Notes under the pieces: generated by a model | Database searches by the model: none | Told to the model about the DNA's origin: nothing | What the model saw: the letters and a program-made list of their open reading frames with translations, nothing else | Made by a program: the position numbers and the translations under genes | In this document: piece by piece, positions 53,890 through 62,505 of the stretch | Position numbering within the stretch: position 1 is the stretch's first letter | How the letters are laid out: each line of letters begins with the position of its first letter | From: Chloroflexota bacterium | Lineage (GTDB): Bacteria > Chloroflexota > UBA11872 > VXOZ01 | Direction: 5' to 3' | Length of the DNA: 64,000 bases | Assembly (NCBI GenBank): GCA_026710945.1 | Contig: JAPOQA010000054.1 | Span: 1 to 64,000, forward strand

Positions 53890-55176
53890 ATGCGGATCAC
53901 AGACGTACGCGCTATCTGTACCGCGCCGGCAGGCCTTGCGCTAGTCGTCGTCAAAGTCGAAACGAGCACGCCCGGTCTCCACGGCTTGGGCTGTGCCACG
54001 TTCAGGCAACGCCCACTGACCGTTGTAACTGCTGTCAACGACTACTTGCGCCCCTTCCTTGTCGGCAAGGACCCGTCCGCCATCGAGGACATCTGGCAGT
54101 CGGCCTACGTGAGTTCCTACTGGCGCAGCGGACCGGTGCTGAATAACGCCCTGGCGGGAGTGGATGCGGCGCTGTGGGACATAAAGGGCAAGTGCGCAAA
54201 CGTGCCCCTGTACCAGCTCTTTGGCGGCAAATGCCGGGACTATGTCCCGCTCTATACCGCCGCCGGCGGCGACGATGTGCACGCGGTGGAAGAGTCCGTG
54301 CGCGGGTTTATGGAACAGGGGTACCGCTATGTTAAATGTTCAACGTCGGAGCCGGGATTGGCGAGATACAGCGCTGGCAGCAACGCCACCGGTTGGCAGC
54401 GCTCGGCCCAAGGCGAACCGGGCAGCCAAGATGGGCATGCCGTCACACCCGATGACGAAGTGCTCGGAGTGGATCATGGAGCTCTAGAGGGTGCTTGGGA
54501 GCCAACGCCGTACGTGCGGAAGGTGCCCCGTCTCTTTGAGCACCTGCGCGACCAATTAGGCGATAGTGTGGAACTGCTCCACGACGTGCACGAGCGCATT
54601 CCGCCGGTGCAGGCGCTTGGCCTGGCGAAGGCGCTAGAACCCTTCAATCTATTCTTCTTGGAGGACCCGCTGGCGCCGGAGAATAACGGCTACTTTCGCA
54701 TCATGCGCCAGCAGACCACGACCCCAATTGCCATGGGCGAACTCTTTGTCAATCAGGCCGAGTATGTGCCCCTGATTCAAGAACGGCTTATCGACTTCAT
54801 CAGGGTCCACATCTCCGACATTGGCGGCATTTCGGTGGCCCGCAAGCTGGCGGCTTTTTGCGAATTCTACGGCGTGCGCACGGCATGGCACGGCCCGGCA
54901 GATGTTTCTCCTGTGGGACATGCAGCCAACATGCATCTAGATTTTGCCTGCCACAACTTTGGCATTCAGGAGCAGCACGTGTTCAACCAGGCCGCACAGG
55001 ACGTGTTTCCCGGTACGCCTGAGATTCGCAATGGGGCAATGTGGTCGAACGAACGACCTGGCCTCGGCGTTGAGCTCGACGAAGAGTTGGCGGCGCGTTT
55101 CCCCTTGCCGGAAATGCCGTATGGCGGTGGTTGGGCGCCCCTGCGCCGCGACGATGGCACTGTCGTTAGCCCCTAA
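53890..55176 (+). CDS. ManD/RspA-like enolase superfamily enzyme
   Basis: A 428-residue member of the mannonate dehydratase/RspA subgroup. Three Mg ligands fall at D232, E258 and E284, each 26 residues apart, as in ManD (HDVHERI, FLEDPLAP, MGELFVN). H234 would be the general acid/base in the HDVH motif. The C-terminal YGVRTAWHGPADVSPVGHAAN is typical of the subgroup. The Arg/Tyr dyad of active ManD enzymes was not identified in the region VKCSTSEPGLARY, so the activity may be low or on another acid sugar. GAGGAG precedes the ATG. It is 69 bases after prmC. Confidence 0.88.
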   Translation: MRITDVRAICTAPAGLALVVVKVETSTPGLHGLGCATFRQRPLTVVTAVNDYLRPFLVGKDPSAIEDIWQSAYVSSYWRSGPVLNNALAGVDAALWDIKGKCANVPLYQLFGGKCRDYVPLYTAAGGDDVHAVEESVRGFMEQGYRYVKCSTSEPGLARYSAGSNATGWQRSAQGEPGSQDGHAVTPDDEVLGVDHGALEGAWEPTPYVRKVPRLFEHLRDQLGDSVELLHDVHERIPPVQALGLAKALEPFNLFFLEDPLAPENNGYFRIMRQQTTTPIAMGELFVNQAEYVPLIQERLIDFIRVHISDIGGISVARKLAAFCEFYGVRTAWHGPADVSPVGHAANMHLDFACHNFGIQEQHVFNQAAQDVFPGTPEIRNGAMWSNERPGLGVELDEELAARFPLPEMPYGGGWAPLRRDDGTVVSP

Positions 55177-55408
55177 CAGTGAAAGTGGGACGCCCTGCTC
55201 CAGCAACCAAGCCGTTGGGTTGTTATTTCGAGCGCAGCGTTGAACGACGTTTGCGGAATCTAGAGTCCCTGCGGGAATCCAACAGCGAGAGACATGGCTG
55301 AAGCCTAGTCTTGCTGTTCAGTATTGGTAGTCTGCTGCTGGCCTTTCCTGTCTTATTTGACTCCGAGACTCCTCCCGTACCCCTGTTATACTGGTAAGAG
55401 TACGCCAT

Positions 55409-55484
55409 GCGCCTGTAGCTCAGTGGACAGAGCATCGGTCTTCGGAACCGAGGGTCGGGGGTTCGAATCCCTCCAGGCGTGCCA
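55409..55484 (+). tRNA. tRNA-Arg (anticodon TCG)
   Basis: 76 bases that fold as a complete cloverleaf: acceptor GCGCCTG/CAGGCGT, D arm GCTC/GAGC, anticodon stem TCGGT/ACCGA with loop CTTCGGA (anticodon TCG, codon CGA), T arm GGGGG/CCCTC with TTCGAAT loop. The discriminator is G and CCA is encoded. A TATACT lies about 17 bases upstream. No integration or attachment duplicate was seen downstream. Confidence 0.96.
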
Positions 55485-55597
55485 ATCCTATCGTCGAATT
55501 TCGCCGGTCTGAAGAGATCGGCTCCTCAGCGTCATGCGGACTGTCTGCTGCGGTCTAGGGCTCTCTGTCTGTGTGAAGTCGGAACAAAGGAGTAGGG

Positions 55598-56527
55598 GTG
55601 AGCGGCTCGAGCAACCGAATTGTCATTCGCGCGACCGACATTACCAAACGGTTTGGCGAGACCGTCGCAGTGGACGGAGTTTCTTTCGAGGTTAGCCGCG
55701 GCGAGACCTACGGCCTGCTCGGCCCGAACGGCGCGGGCAAGACTACTACCATGCGCATGGTAAGCGGATTGTCTCCTTTGACTGCAGGGGAACTGACCGT
55801 TGCAGGTATCGACGTGTCCCGGCAGGCGAGAGAAGTCCGCAACATCCTCGGTGTCGTTACCCAGGAGGACGGCCTCGATACTGATCTTGATGCCAAGAGT
55901 AACCTCATTACGTATGGCTTCATCGCTGGGCTTTCACACAGGGAAGCTGAAAAGCGAGCGGACGCCGTGCTGATGTTCTTCGATTTGACCGACAAGGCGA
56001 ATGGGGAAATCGACTATCTTTCGGGTGGCATGAAGCGGCGTCTCGCAATTGCCAGGGCCTTCATGACGAACCCGCAAGTAATCGTGCTCGACGAGCCCAC
56101 AACCGGCCTTGACCCGCAAGGCCGCAATCGCGTCTGGCAAGAGTTGGATACGATGAAGCAGGCAGGCGTGACTATTCTCATGTCCACGCATTACATGGAT
56201 GAAGCCACAGCCTTGTGCGACCGGCTTGCCATCATGCACCACGGCAAAATCCTGGCTGAGGGCGCGCCGGACGAAGTTGTAAACAGGCACGCGGGGCCGG
56301 AGGTGGCGCAGGTACGGGTGTCTAACGGTGTACGGCAAGACGTTGTGGGCTGGATCGAAGGCGCCGGATTCGACTATCGAGAAGCCGGCGCGATAATCAC
56401 CGTCACATCCCGTAACGGCGAGCGTCCTGATCTCTCCGGCCTGGAAGGTGTACGCGTCTCCTACCGGTCTTCAAATCTCGAGGACGTTTTCTTGGCCATG
56501 GCGGGCAGGAAGCTGACGGACGAGTGA
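55598..56527 (+). CDS. ABC transporter ATP-binding protein (NodI/DrrA type)
   Basis: A 309-residue ABC-2 exporter ATPase. Walker A is GPNGAGKTTT, the signature is LSGGMKRRLAIARAF, Walker B is VIVLDEPTTGLDPQGR, and the H-loop follows in STHYMDEATAL. The C-terminal ~80 residues are a regulatory domain typical of NodI/DrrA-like drug or polysaccharide exporters. GTG start after AAGGAG. The stop overlaps the permease start by four bases (GTGA), so the two subunits are translationally coupled. The substrate is unknown. Confidence 0.95.
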   Translation: MSGSSNRIVIRATDITKRFGETVAVDGVSFEVSRGETYGLLGPNGAGKTTTMRMVSGLSPLTAGELTVAGIDVSRQAREVRNILGVVTQEDGLDTDLDAKSNLITYGFIAGLSHREAEKRADAVLMFFDLTDKANGEIDYLSGGMKRRLAIARAFMTNPQVIVLDEPTTGLDPQGRNRVWQELDTMKQAGVTILMSTHYMDEATALCDRLAIMHHGKILAEGAPDEVVNRHAGPEVAQVRVSNGVRQDVVGWIEGAGFDYREAGAIITVTSRNGERPDLSGLEGVRVSYRSSNLEDVFLAMAGRKLTDE

Positions 56528-57315
56528 ACATCGCCGCTCCCAACACCTACCTCGCCGGTTTCAGGCTGCGCAGCATTACCGGTATTTGGTACCGGCACGC
56601 CCTGGTGCTCAGGCGCAACTTGCTTACATCCCTATCCTGGTATTTCGTAGAGCCATTCGTCATCCTCATGGCCATTGGCATCGGTGTTGGCACGCTGGTG
56701 GATAGTGTCGATGGTGTACCGTACGCAAAGTTCGTTACTCCCGGAGTCATCGTTGGCTCTGCCATGTTCCATGCCATTTTCGAGTGCGCTTGGGGTGGGT
56801 TCATGCGCATTCAGAAGGGTGTGTATGAAACAACGCTGACCGCGCCGGTGAGCACGCGTGAGATTGCTATGGGCGACTTAGCTTGGTCCATGACCAGGGC
56901 GGTCCTCACGGCTGTGTGCATCGGGACGGTGGCGGCGCTGTTTGGGTGGATTGACAACGTGTCCGGCGTGGGCGTCCTGCTGGCAGCGGCGCTGGTTGGC
57001 ATGCAGTTTGGGGCGCTGGGCCTCATATTCGCCGCGCTCTCTCCGAACGTGCACATTCTGTCGCTGACCTTCACGGTAGTAGCAAGTCCCCTTTACTTCT
57101 TCAGCGGCGCGTTCTTCCCCATCGCCGTCATGCCGGATTGGGTAGAGCCGATAGCGTGGGCTGCGCCCCTCACCTCCTCTGTGCACTTGGCCCGGGGATT
57201 CGCGACCGGAGAATTGGGGATTTCGCACCTGTTTGCCCTACTCTATGTATTCGCTCTGACTGCCGTGCTATTCCCCATCGCTACCACGCTATTGCACCGG
57301 CGACTGGTCAAGTGA
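56524..57315 (+). CDS. ABC-2 type transporter permease (NodJ type)
   Basis: A 263-residue membrane subunit with six predicted helices. It is the NodJ-like ABC-2 fold: YAKFVTPGVIVGSAMFHAIFE, then a helix-connecting loop with IQKGVYETTLTAPVSTREIAM, and the last helix pair ending in TTLLHRRLVK. It forms the exporter with the ATPase encoded upstream by a four-base overlap. Likely cargo in this family includes lipo-oligosaccharides, polysaccharides and antibiotics; none can be assigned here. Confidence 0.93.
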   Translation: MNIAAPNTYLAGFRLRSITGIWYRHALVLRRNLLTSLSWYFVEPFVILMAIGIGVGTLVDSVDGVPYAKFVTPGVIVGSAMFHAIFECAWGGFMRIQKGVYETTLTAPVSTREIAMGDLAWSMTRAVLTAVCIGTVAALFGWIDNVSGVGVLLAAALVGMQFGALGLIFAALSPNVHILSLTFTVVASPLYFFSGAFFPIAVMPDWVEPIAWAAPLTSSVHLARGFATGELGISHLFALLYVFALTAVLFPIATTLLHRRLVK

Positions 57316-57656
57316 GCACCTCCCTCTAGCAATGGGGAAGAGTGGCCCGTTGGGAAGGGGAATGCGGGTGAAGGCACGAACCGTCGCATAATTTTTCCAA
57401 GGGATTTGCTTTGCGTCGGTTGCCTGATTTTCACGGAGCGCCAACAACCCGGAGAAGCTGTAAACGAAACTACACTGGCGCCGCAGCCAAAGTGCTACTG
57501 TTGAAACAATAGAGTTTTGGTATGGTGTCAGGATGCGGAGTGTGCGAAAGAGGATACGAGGCGACTGAAAGTGGCCTCGTACCGACTAGGTCCAAGTAAG
57601 TCTTGTTTCAAGAAATCACAGGCGACTTCTTGAGACTCTTCCAAGGAGGAAGAAGT
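57316..57656. other. intergenic region upstream of substrate-binding gene
   Basis: 341 bases with no supported gene. TTGAAA at 57501-57506 and TATGGT at 57521-57526 are only 14 bases apart, too close for a standard promoter. The downstream gene's AAGGAGGA ribosome site ends the region. Confidence 0.35.
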
Positions 57657-59591
57657 ATGCGTTTCTTTCGGATTCCTGCAACCAGGGCGGTGCAATGCAG
57701 GCACGGCATTCCAGCGAGGCAGGCAGGCGGAATTGTGCAAGCAAGGCTACGACCGCGAGGTTTCGTGATCGCCTTGTTGGCGCTCGTCGCGGTGCTGATC
57801 GTATCTTCGTGCGGCGTCTACACCACAGTTGAGCCTACCGAGCAGCCCGATCAAGTCGAGACAATTGACGATCACGATTATGAGACCATCGTCGCCGAAC
57901 TCAAGGAGAGTGCCAAGGCATTTGAGTATGCCATCGGCACGCACGGCGGGCAGATCACGTACTCCACCATCGGCGAACCGCTGACCTTCAACCTGGCCCT
58001 TGCCAATGATTCTTCCTCATCGGGCTATTTGAGCTACCTCTTCGAGGGTCTCACCGAAACCTCCTGGCTGACCGATCAGGTTGAACCGTTGCTGGCGGAT
58101 TCGTGGGAGCATTCTGCAGACGGTCTGACCTGGACTTTTCACCTGCGCAAAGACGTGAGCTGGCACGACGGGAAGCCCTTCACGGCTCACGATGTGGACT
58201 TCACCTTCAACCGCATCATCTACAACGATGACATTCCCACCACGACGCGCGCCGCTTTCACCTTCCGTTACATAGATGCAGAGAGCGGCGCATGGACGGA
58301 AGGCCGCATGACCGTGCGCGCGCTGGATGAATACACCATCGAGTGCGTACTGCCGGTCTCGTTTGCGCCGTTTCTGCGTTCTATGGGCACGGCGATCTAT
58401 CCCAAGCACATCCTGGAACCCCACGTGAACGACGGCACGTTCGCTTCCCTGTGGGACATAGAGACGGACCCGCGGGAAGTCATCGGCACCGGCCCCTTCA
58501 CCATCGAGCGCTATGACGACAATGAGCGCCTGATCCTGCGGCGCAATCCCAACTACTGGCTCAACGACGCCGCGGGCAACAGCCTGCCGTACTTGGATAC
58601 TATCGTCTATCACATCGTGGATGGCTTGGAGACCGAGCTTGCCATGTTCAAGGCCGGTGAGACGGACGTGCACGGCGTCTTGGGCGAAGAGTACGCGGAC
58701 CTGAAGCCCTTGGAAGCGGAGGGCAACTTCACCATTCACCGCCGGGGCCCGGCGTTCGGCACCACGTTCCTCGGCTTCAACCTGAACCCCGGCGCGAATG
58801 CGGAGACCGGCGCGCCCTTCGTGGCGCCGGAGAAGCTGGCCTGGTTCCAGAATACGCAGTTCCGCCAAGCCGTCGCTCACAGCATCGATAAGGACGCTAT
58901 CGTCAGGGACATCCTGCACGGGCTCGGCTACCCGCAGTGGGCCTCCATCAGCCCGGCGGCCGGCGATTTTCATAATCCGGATGTGCGCCGCTATCCCTAC
59001 GACATCGCCCAGGCCAACGCCATCTTGGATAGCCTCGGCTGGGTGGATACCAACGGCGACGGCATTCGCGAGGATGAAGACGGCAACACCATTGAGTTTA
59101 CGCTGGTGACCAACGGCGACAACTCCGTGCGCGGGGCCGTCACGCAGCACATCGCGGACGGGATGAAGGAGATCGGCGTCAAGGCGGACTATGAGTCAAT
59201 CGAGTTTGGCGATCTGGTGGCCCGGTTGACCGCTTCGTATGCGTGGGAGGCCATGGTCGTCGGCTTCTCCGGCGGCTCGGACCCCTACAGCGGCATCAGC
59301 TTCTGGCATAGCAGCGAGGCCTTCCACCTCTGGTACCCTAACCAGCCGGAACCCGCCACGGAATGGGAAGCCGAGATCGATGATCTCTATATCCGGGCCG
59401 CCCAGGAACTCGACCACGAAATGCGCGTGGAACTCTACCACTACGCCCAAGAAGTCATCGCCGAAAACCTCCCCATCATCTACACCACCCAGTCCGAACG
59501 CCTCACCGCCACCCGCAACGTGTTCGGCAATACGACACCGACGCTGTATGGGCTGTGGGATATTCGGTATCTGTACCGGTTGGATCAATAG
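57657..59591 (+). CDS. ABC transporter substrate-binding protein, family 5 (peptide/nickel type)
   Basis: A 644-residue extracellular lipoprotein. The ATG is set by AAGGAGGA; an N-terminal extension (about 30 residues) precedes the hydrophobic stretch FVIALLALVAVLIV and lipobox V-S-S-C. The family 5 pattern is clear: LADSWEHSADGLTWTFHLRKD, WHDGKPFTAHDVDFTFNRI, GTGPFTIERYDDNERLILRR, and VRRYPYDIAQANAILDSLGW near the Ca-type loop DTNGDGIREDEDGN. It binds peptides or related molecules for an ABC importer, whose other subunits are not in the window. Confidence 0.93.
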   Translation: MRFFRIPATRAVQCRHGIPARQAGGIVQARLRPRGFVIALLALVAVLIVSSCGVYTTVEPTEQPDQVETIDDHDYETIVAELKESAKAFEYAIGTHGGQITYSTIGEPLTFNLALANDSSSSGYLSYLFEGLTETSWLTDQVEPLLADSWEHSADGLTWTFHLRKDVSWHDGKPFTAHDVDFTFNRIIYNDDIPTTTRAAFTFRYIDAESGAWTEGRMTVRALDEYTIECVLPVSFAPFLRSMGTAIYPKHILEPHVNDGTFASLWDIETDPREVIGTGPFTIERYDDNERLILRRNPNYWLNDAAGNSLPYLDTIVYHIVDGLETELAMFKAGETDVHGVLGEEYADLKPLEAEGNFTIHRRGPAFGTTFLGFNLNPGANAETGAPFVAPEKLAWFQNTQFRQAVAHSIDKDAIVRDILHGLGYPQWASISPAAGDFHNPDVRRYPYDIAQANAILDSLGWVDTNGDGIREDEDGNTIEFTLVTNGDNSVRGAVTQHIADGMKEIGVKADYESIEFGDLVARLTASYAWEAMVVGFSGGSDPYSGISFWHSSEAFHLWYPNQPEPATEWEAEIDDLYIRAAQELDHEMRVELYHYAQEVIAENLPIIYTTQSERLTATRNVFGNTTPTLYGLWDIRYLYRLDQ

Positions 59592-59644
59592 CAGGCATCG
59601 CCTAATAGAGTTGCTTGAACCGGTCACTGGCCCTGCAGACTGAA

Positions 59645-59670
59645 AGGCCCCCCAAGAATTTGGGGGGCTT
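59645..59670 (+). terminator. terminator-like hairpin after substrate-binding gene
   Basis: Stem AGGCCCCCCAA/TTGGGGGGCTT (59645-59655 with 59660-59670, one G-T pair) and a 4-base loop. The T tract is only two bases before AGTCTACTCT, so it may act as a hairpin barrier or partial terminator. Confidence 0.6.
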
Positions 59671-59732
59671 AGTCTACTCTTGGACAATGACTCGCACGAA
59701 TACCAAATTGGATCAGATGATTGTCACCAGCT

Positions 59733-59894
59733 CTAATCCAAGCTGCTGAAGCGGTTGGAGAGGATTTCGTCGATGATGGCGACGGAGAAGAGCAGGGCGA
59801 AGGGGATGGCGAGCATGAGGAAGATCACGACGAGCGAGATGAAGAAGAGCACGGTGTCTGCCGTGCTGAGCGTTGACATCCACTGGATCAACAT
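59733..59894 (-). CDS. small single-pass membrane protein
   Basis: A 53-residue protein with one strongly hydrophobic helix (VLFFISLVVIFLMLAIPFALL) and an acidic C-terminus (IIDEILSN). The start is set at MLIQWMST because GAGGAAG lies eight bases upstream; a longer frame exists but is unlikely. Function unknown. It may be a small regulatory peptide of a membrane complex; nothing in the sequence names a partner. Confidence 0.55.
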   Translation of the reverse strand: MLIQWMSTLSTADTVLFFISLVVIFLMLAIPFALLFSVAIIDEILSNRFSSLD

Positions 59895-60099
59895 GAGTAG
59901 CTTCCTCTGGCGACGCGGGCTAGAGTAGCGGTGACTCAAGTTCAATCATCGGCATTGTCCAGAACGACACCGCTAAGTGGAGTGCAAATCTGCATCAAAT
60001 GACATTGTCCCGCATTGTTGGCTAGAGTGTAGCAGAGCAGCGGACAAGGGACAATCGCTAGCAGGTGACAGGCATCTCGACGAATTTGCTGGAGTGAGT

Positions 60100-60348
60100 C
60101 TACCGAGGCAGCAGTTCCAAGGCGGCTAAGACGCCAATGACTACGATGGCTACGCCATAGAGATTCAATCTCATACGCAATTCTAGTTCGCGAAGGTCGG
60201 TCTTTACCGTGCCTATGTCTGTTTTGGTGGCAAGCGCCTCGTTGGAATCACCGAGGGTATCCAGTAATGTCTTTGCCTGAGAATCCGTGAATCCTCCCGC
60301 AGTAAGCGCCTCATAGGCCTTGTGTGTATCGAAAACTGCCAACGCCAT
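60100..60348 (-). CDS. small coiled-coil membrane-tail protein (DUF1640/CCDC90-like)
   Basis: An 82-residue protein, paralogue of the 73-residue protein after ispG. Shared landmarks are DTHKAYEALTAGGF, LLDTLGDSNEALATKTDI, and LRELELRMRLN, then a C-terminal membrane helix (VAIVVIGVLAALELL). It is longer by one coiled-coil unit. AAGGAGC precedes the ATG. Function unknown. The 150 bases upstream and downstream contain no other gene; 59946-60099 shows no structure I recognise. Confidence 0.75.
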   Translation of the reverse strand: MALAVFDTHKAYEALTAGGFTDSQAKTLLDTLGDSNEALATKTDIGTVKTDLRELELRMRLNLYGVAIVVIGVLAALELLPR

Positions 60349-60490
60349 GCTCCTTCATTCGGGAGGACTTCAATAGCCTAAACCAAGTGTACCAAATGGC
60401 AGACTTGGAGACAATTGCCGGGGGAGAAAGCTTCCATAGAGTTTTGATACTTGTACGATTGCGCGATGGAACACTCCCACTCTTGCATTG

Positions 60491-62089
60491 TCACGCCTCT
60501 TCCGGCCAGTCGAGCATTTGCACGGTGACGTCGCTGCCGGGCTCGACATAAGTGGTGTGCTCGGAGATGATGGCGAGGCCGTTGGCTTTGGCGAGGGACG
60601 TGAGAAGCTGCGACCCCTGCTCGCCGGTGAGCCGCGCGGTGTAGCCGTGGTCGTCGCGCTCGACGATGACGCGCACGAACTGGCGGCGGCCGTGGTTCTC
60701 CATGCCGTCCAGGAAACGGGCCGTGACGGTGGTCTTGTGTAGGTGTGTGTGGCCCTGCATGACGAGAAGCGCCGGGCGGACGAATTCCTCGAAGGTGACA
60801 TAAGCCGAGACTGGATTGCCGGGCAGGCCGACCACGGGGACGCGGCGGCTGGGAGCATCGGAAGTAAGATGGATTCCCGCTTTCGCGGGAATGACGGAAT
60901 CTGAGGCATTCGCGGGAGTGATGGGACCCGAAACCTCCGCGGGAATGGACCCCTCACCCTGACCCTCTCCCCCAGGAGAGGGAAGTATTCCCGATTGCGC
61001 GGGAGTGTCGGACGTACCTGCATACTCTTCGGTTGCGCTCGTGGGCTTGGCGGATGCGACCGGGTCTTCTGGTGAGCAGGGCGAAGACTGGATTCCGGCT
61101 TGCGCCGGAATGACGGATGTGTCCGTTTCTTTGTCGGGTTGCGCGCTGGCCTCAGCGGCACGTGCTGGTCCCTCAATGTGTCCGAAAGCCAGCGGCTTGC
61201 CGGGGCGCATGCGGATGCGCCAGAAATCTATTTCGCCTTCCGCGCCCAGCACGTTGCGCACGAGGTCATAGTCGCCCATGGAGACCCCGCCGATTGTCAC
61301 GATCAGGTCACAATCGAGGCAGGAGAGCAGCGCCGCGCGGGTCTCTTCAACTGTGTCACCGACCACGGGCAGTCGTCGAGGAATGCCGCCATAGCGAGTG
61401 ACAAGCGCTTCCAGGGCGTGGGCCGCGCTATTGCGAACTTGCCCCGGCTGCAAAGGCTGGTCAATCTCGATCACCTCGTCGCCGGTGGGGATCACGGCCA
61501 CCACGGGCCGCCGGTATACTGCGACCTGTGACTTTCCCAAAGAGGCCATCACACCAATTTCGGCAGGACGCAGGCGTTGTCCTTGCAAGAGCACGGTCTC
61601 GCCGGCTTTGATGTCTTCCGCGCGAAAACGCACGTTGTCCTGGTACTCCGGAGCCAGCAGGATGCCGACGGTGGCAGGATCGCCGCTTGCGCCGGGGGGC
61701 GTGCCGAATTTCGCCCAGTCGGTGCGATCGGTATCCTCAAAAGGCACCACAGCGTCGCTCCCCGGCGGTACCGGCGCGCCGGTCATGATGCGCACGGCCT
61801 CGCCAGCCCCCAGCGGGTTAGAAGGAACTGAACCGGCGGCCAGGTCGCCAACCACGCGCAAATGGACCGGCTGCGCCTCGCTCGCCGCCTGCGTGTCGGC
61901 AAAGCGCACGGCGTAGCCGTCCATGGCCGAGTTATCGAACGCGGGCACGTCTTCGGCGCTCACCACGTCCTCCGCCAGCACGCGGCCGAGGGTGTCCATC
62001 AGGGGCACTGTCTCCGATGCAAGTGCGGAGAACTGGGAGACGATGCGCGCGAACGCTTCTTCTACGCTGAGCATGCGGTCTTTGGGCAT
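60491..62089 (-). CDS. moeA: molybdopterin molybdenumtransferase MoeA with inserted repeat segment
   Basis: A 532-residue enzyme that inserts molybdate into adenylylated molybdopterin. Normal MoeA is about 400 residues. Family motifs are FDNSAMDGYA, MTGAPVPPGSDAVVPFE, the MoaB/MogA-like IPTGDEV, TIGGVSMGDYD and GLPGNPVSAYVTF. Residues ~307-414 are an extra segment not found in MoeA, rich in VIPAQAGIQ, PAKAGIH and SPGGEGQGEG, the translations of palindromic repeats. It lies in a surface loop between two catalytic motifs (MRPGKPLAFGHI and VVGLPGNP). The frame is unbroken, so the protein may still fold. No other molybdenum-cofactor gene is near. Confidence 0.9.
   Translation of the reverse strand: MPKDRMLSVEEAFARIVSQFSALASETVPLMDTLGRVLAEDVVSAEDVPAFDNSAMDGYAVRFADTQAASEAQPVHLRVVGDLAAGSVPSNPLGAGEAVRIMTGAPVPPGSDAVVPFEDTDRTDWAKFGTPPGASGDPATVGILLAPEYQDNVRFRAEDIKAGETVLLQGQRLRPAEIGVMASLGKSQVAVYRRPVVAVIPTGDEVIEIDQPLQPGQVRNSAAHALEALVTRYGGIPRRLPVVGDTVEETRAALLSCLDCDLIVTIGGVSMGDYDLVRNVLGAEGEIDFWRIRMRPGKPLAFGHIEGPARAAEASAQPDKETDTSVIPAQAGIQSSPCSPEDPVASAKPTSATEEYAGTSDTPAQSGILPSPGGEGQGEGSIPAEVSGPITPANASDSVIPAKAGIHLTSDAPSRRVPVVGLPGNPVSAYVTFEEFVRPALLVMQGHTHLHKTTVTARFLDGMENHGRRQFVRVIVERDDHGYTARLTGEQGSQLLTSLAKANGLAIISEHTTYVEPGSDVTVQMLDWPEEA
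60848..61171. repeat. in-frame palindromic repeat block inside moeA
   Basis: The 324 bases hold at least three copies of a palindrome with the form ATTCCCGC-N4-GCGGGAAT (60873-60892; variant at 60987-61006; ATTCCGGC-TTGC-GCCGGAAT at 61092-61111) plus a CCCTCTCC-CCCA-GGAGAGGG stem (60963-60982). These are repeat types widely scattered in intergenic regions of environmental genomes. Here the whole block is an exact multiple of three and stays open in the moeA frame. Confidence 0.85.
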
Positions 62090-62225
62090 GATGATTGCTT
62101 ACCTAGTCTCGCTTAGGCTGAGTGTGTAGGAGTATCTCAGAGTGCCTCTTCTCTGCATGACGCTTGGTACTTAGCGCTCTCGGCCAAAGTGCGATCACGT
62201 GAGTGAATCCTTAGGGTCGCCAATA

Positions 62226-62422
62226 CCAAGCGGCGGGGGACAAGCCTCCGCGCTACGGCTATGCACCCAGACCGAAAAGGTCTAGCTCCAATGCTACGAA
62301 GCAGCCTCCAAGCAGGCGGGGGACAAGCCCCCGCGCTACGACTATGCATTCGGACCGAAAGGGTCTAGCTCCAGTGCTACGAATTAGCCTCCAAGCAGGC
62401 GGAGGACAAGCCCCCGCGCTAC
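62226..62422. repeat. 82/83-bp tandem repeat with paired hairpins
   Basis: About 2.4 copies of a unit starting near CCAAG at 62226, 62308 and 62391 (periods 82 and 83). Each full unit has two hairpins: GCGGGGG-ACAAG-CCCCCGC (7-bp stem; the first and third copies vary) and AGACC-GAAAA-GGTCT (in copy two the pair is GGACC/GGTCT). It lies between the moeA and aldehyde dehydrogenase genes, both on the minus strand. No spacer variation or cas gene supports CRISPR. Confidence 0.85.
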
Positions 62423-62505
62423 TGAAGACAGGCTCGTCAGGATGGCCTCATTCGAGGTCAACCAGGCTCTTGCGTTGGCTGTCACTGAGTGCGCAGGGAT
62501 ACAGC

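Noticed and set aside
58017-59150. 377-codon open frame on the minus strand
   Set aside because: Antisense to the family 5 substrate-binding gene; a by-product of high GC3 in that gene.
62226-62422. CRISPR array
   Set aside because: The units are contiguous 82/83-bp near-identical repeats with no unique spacers and no cas genes.
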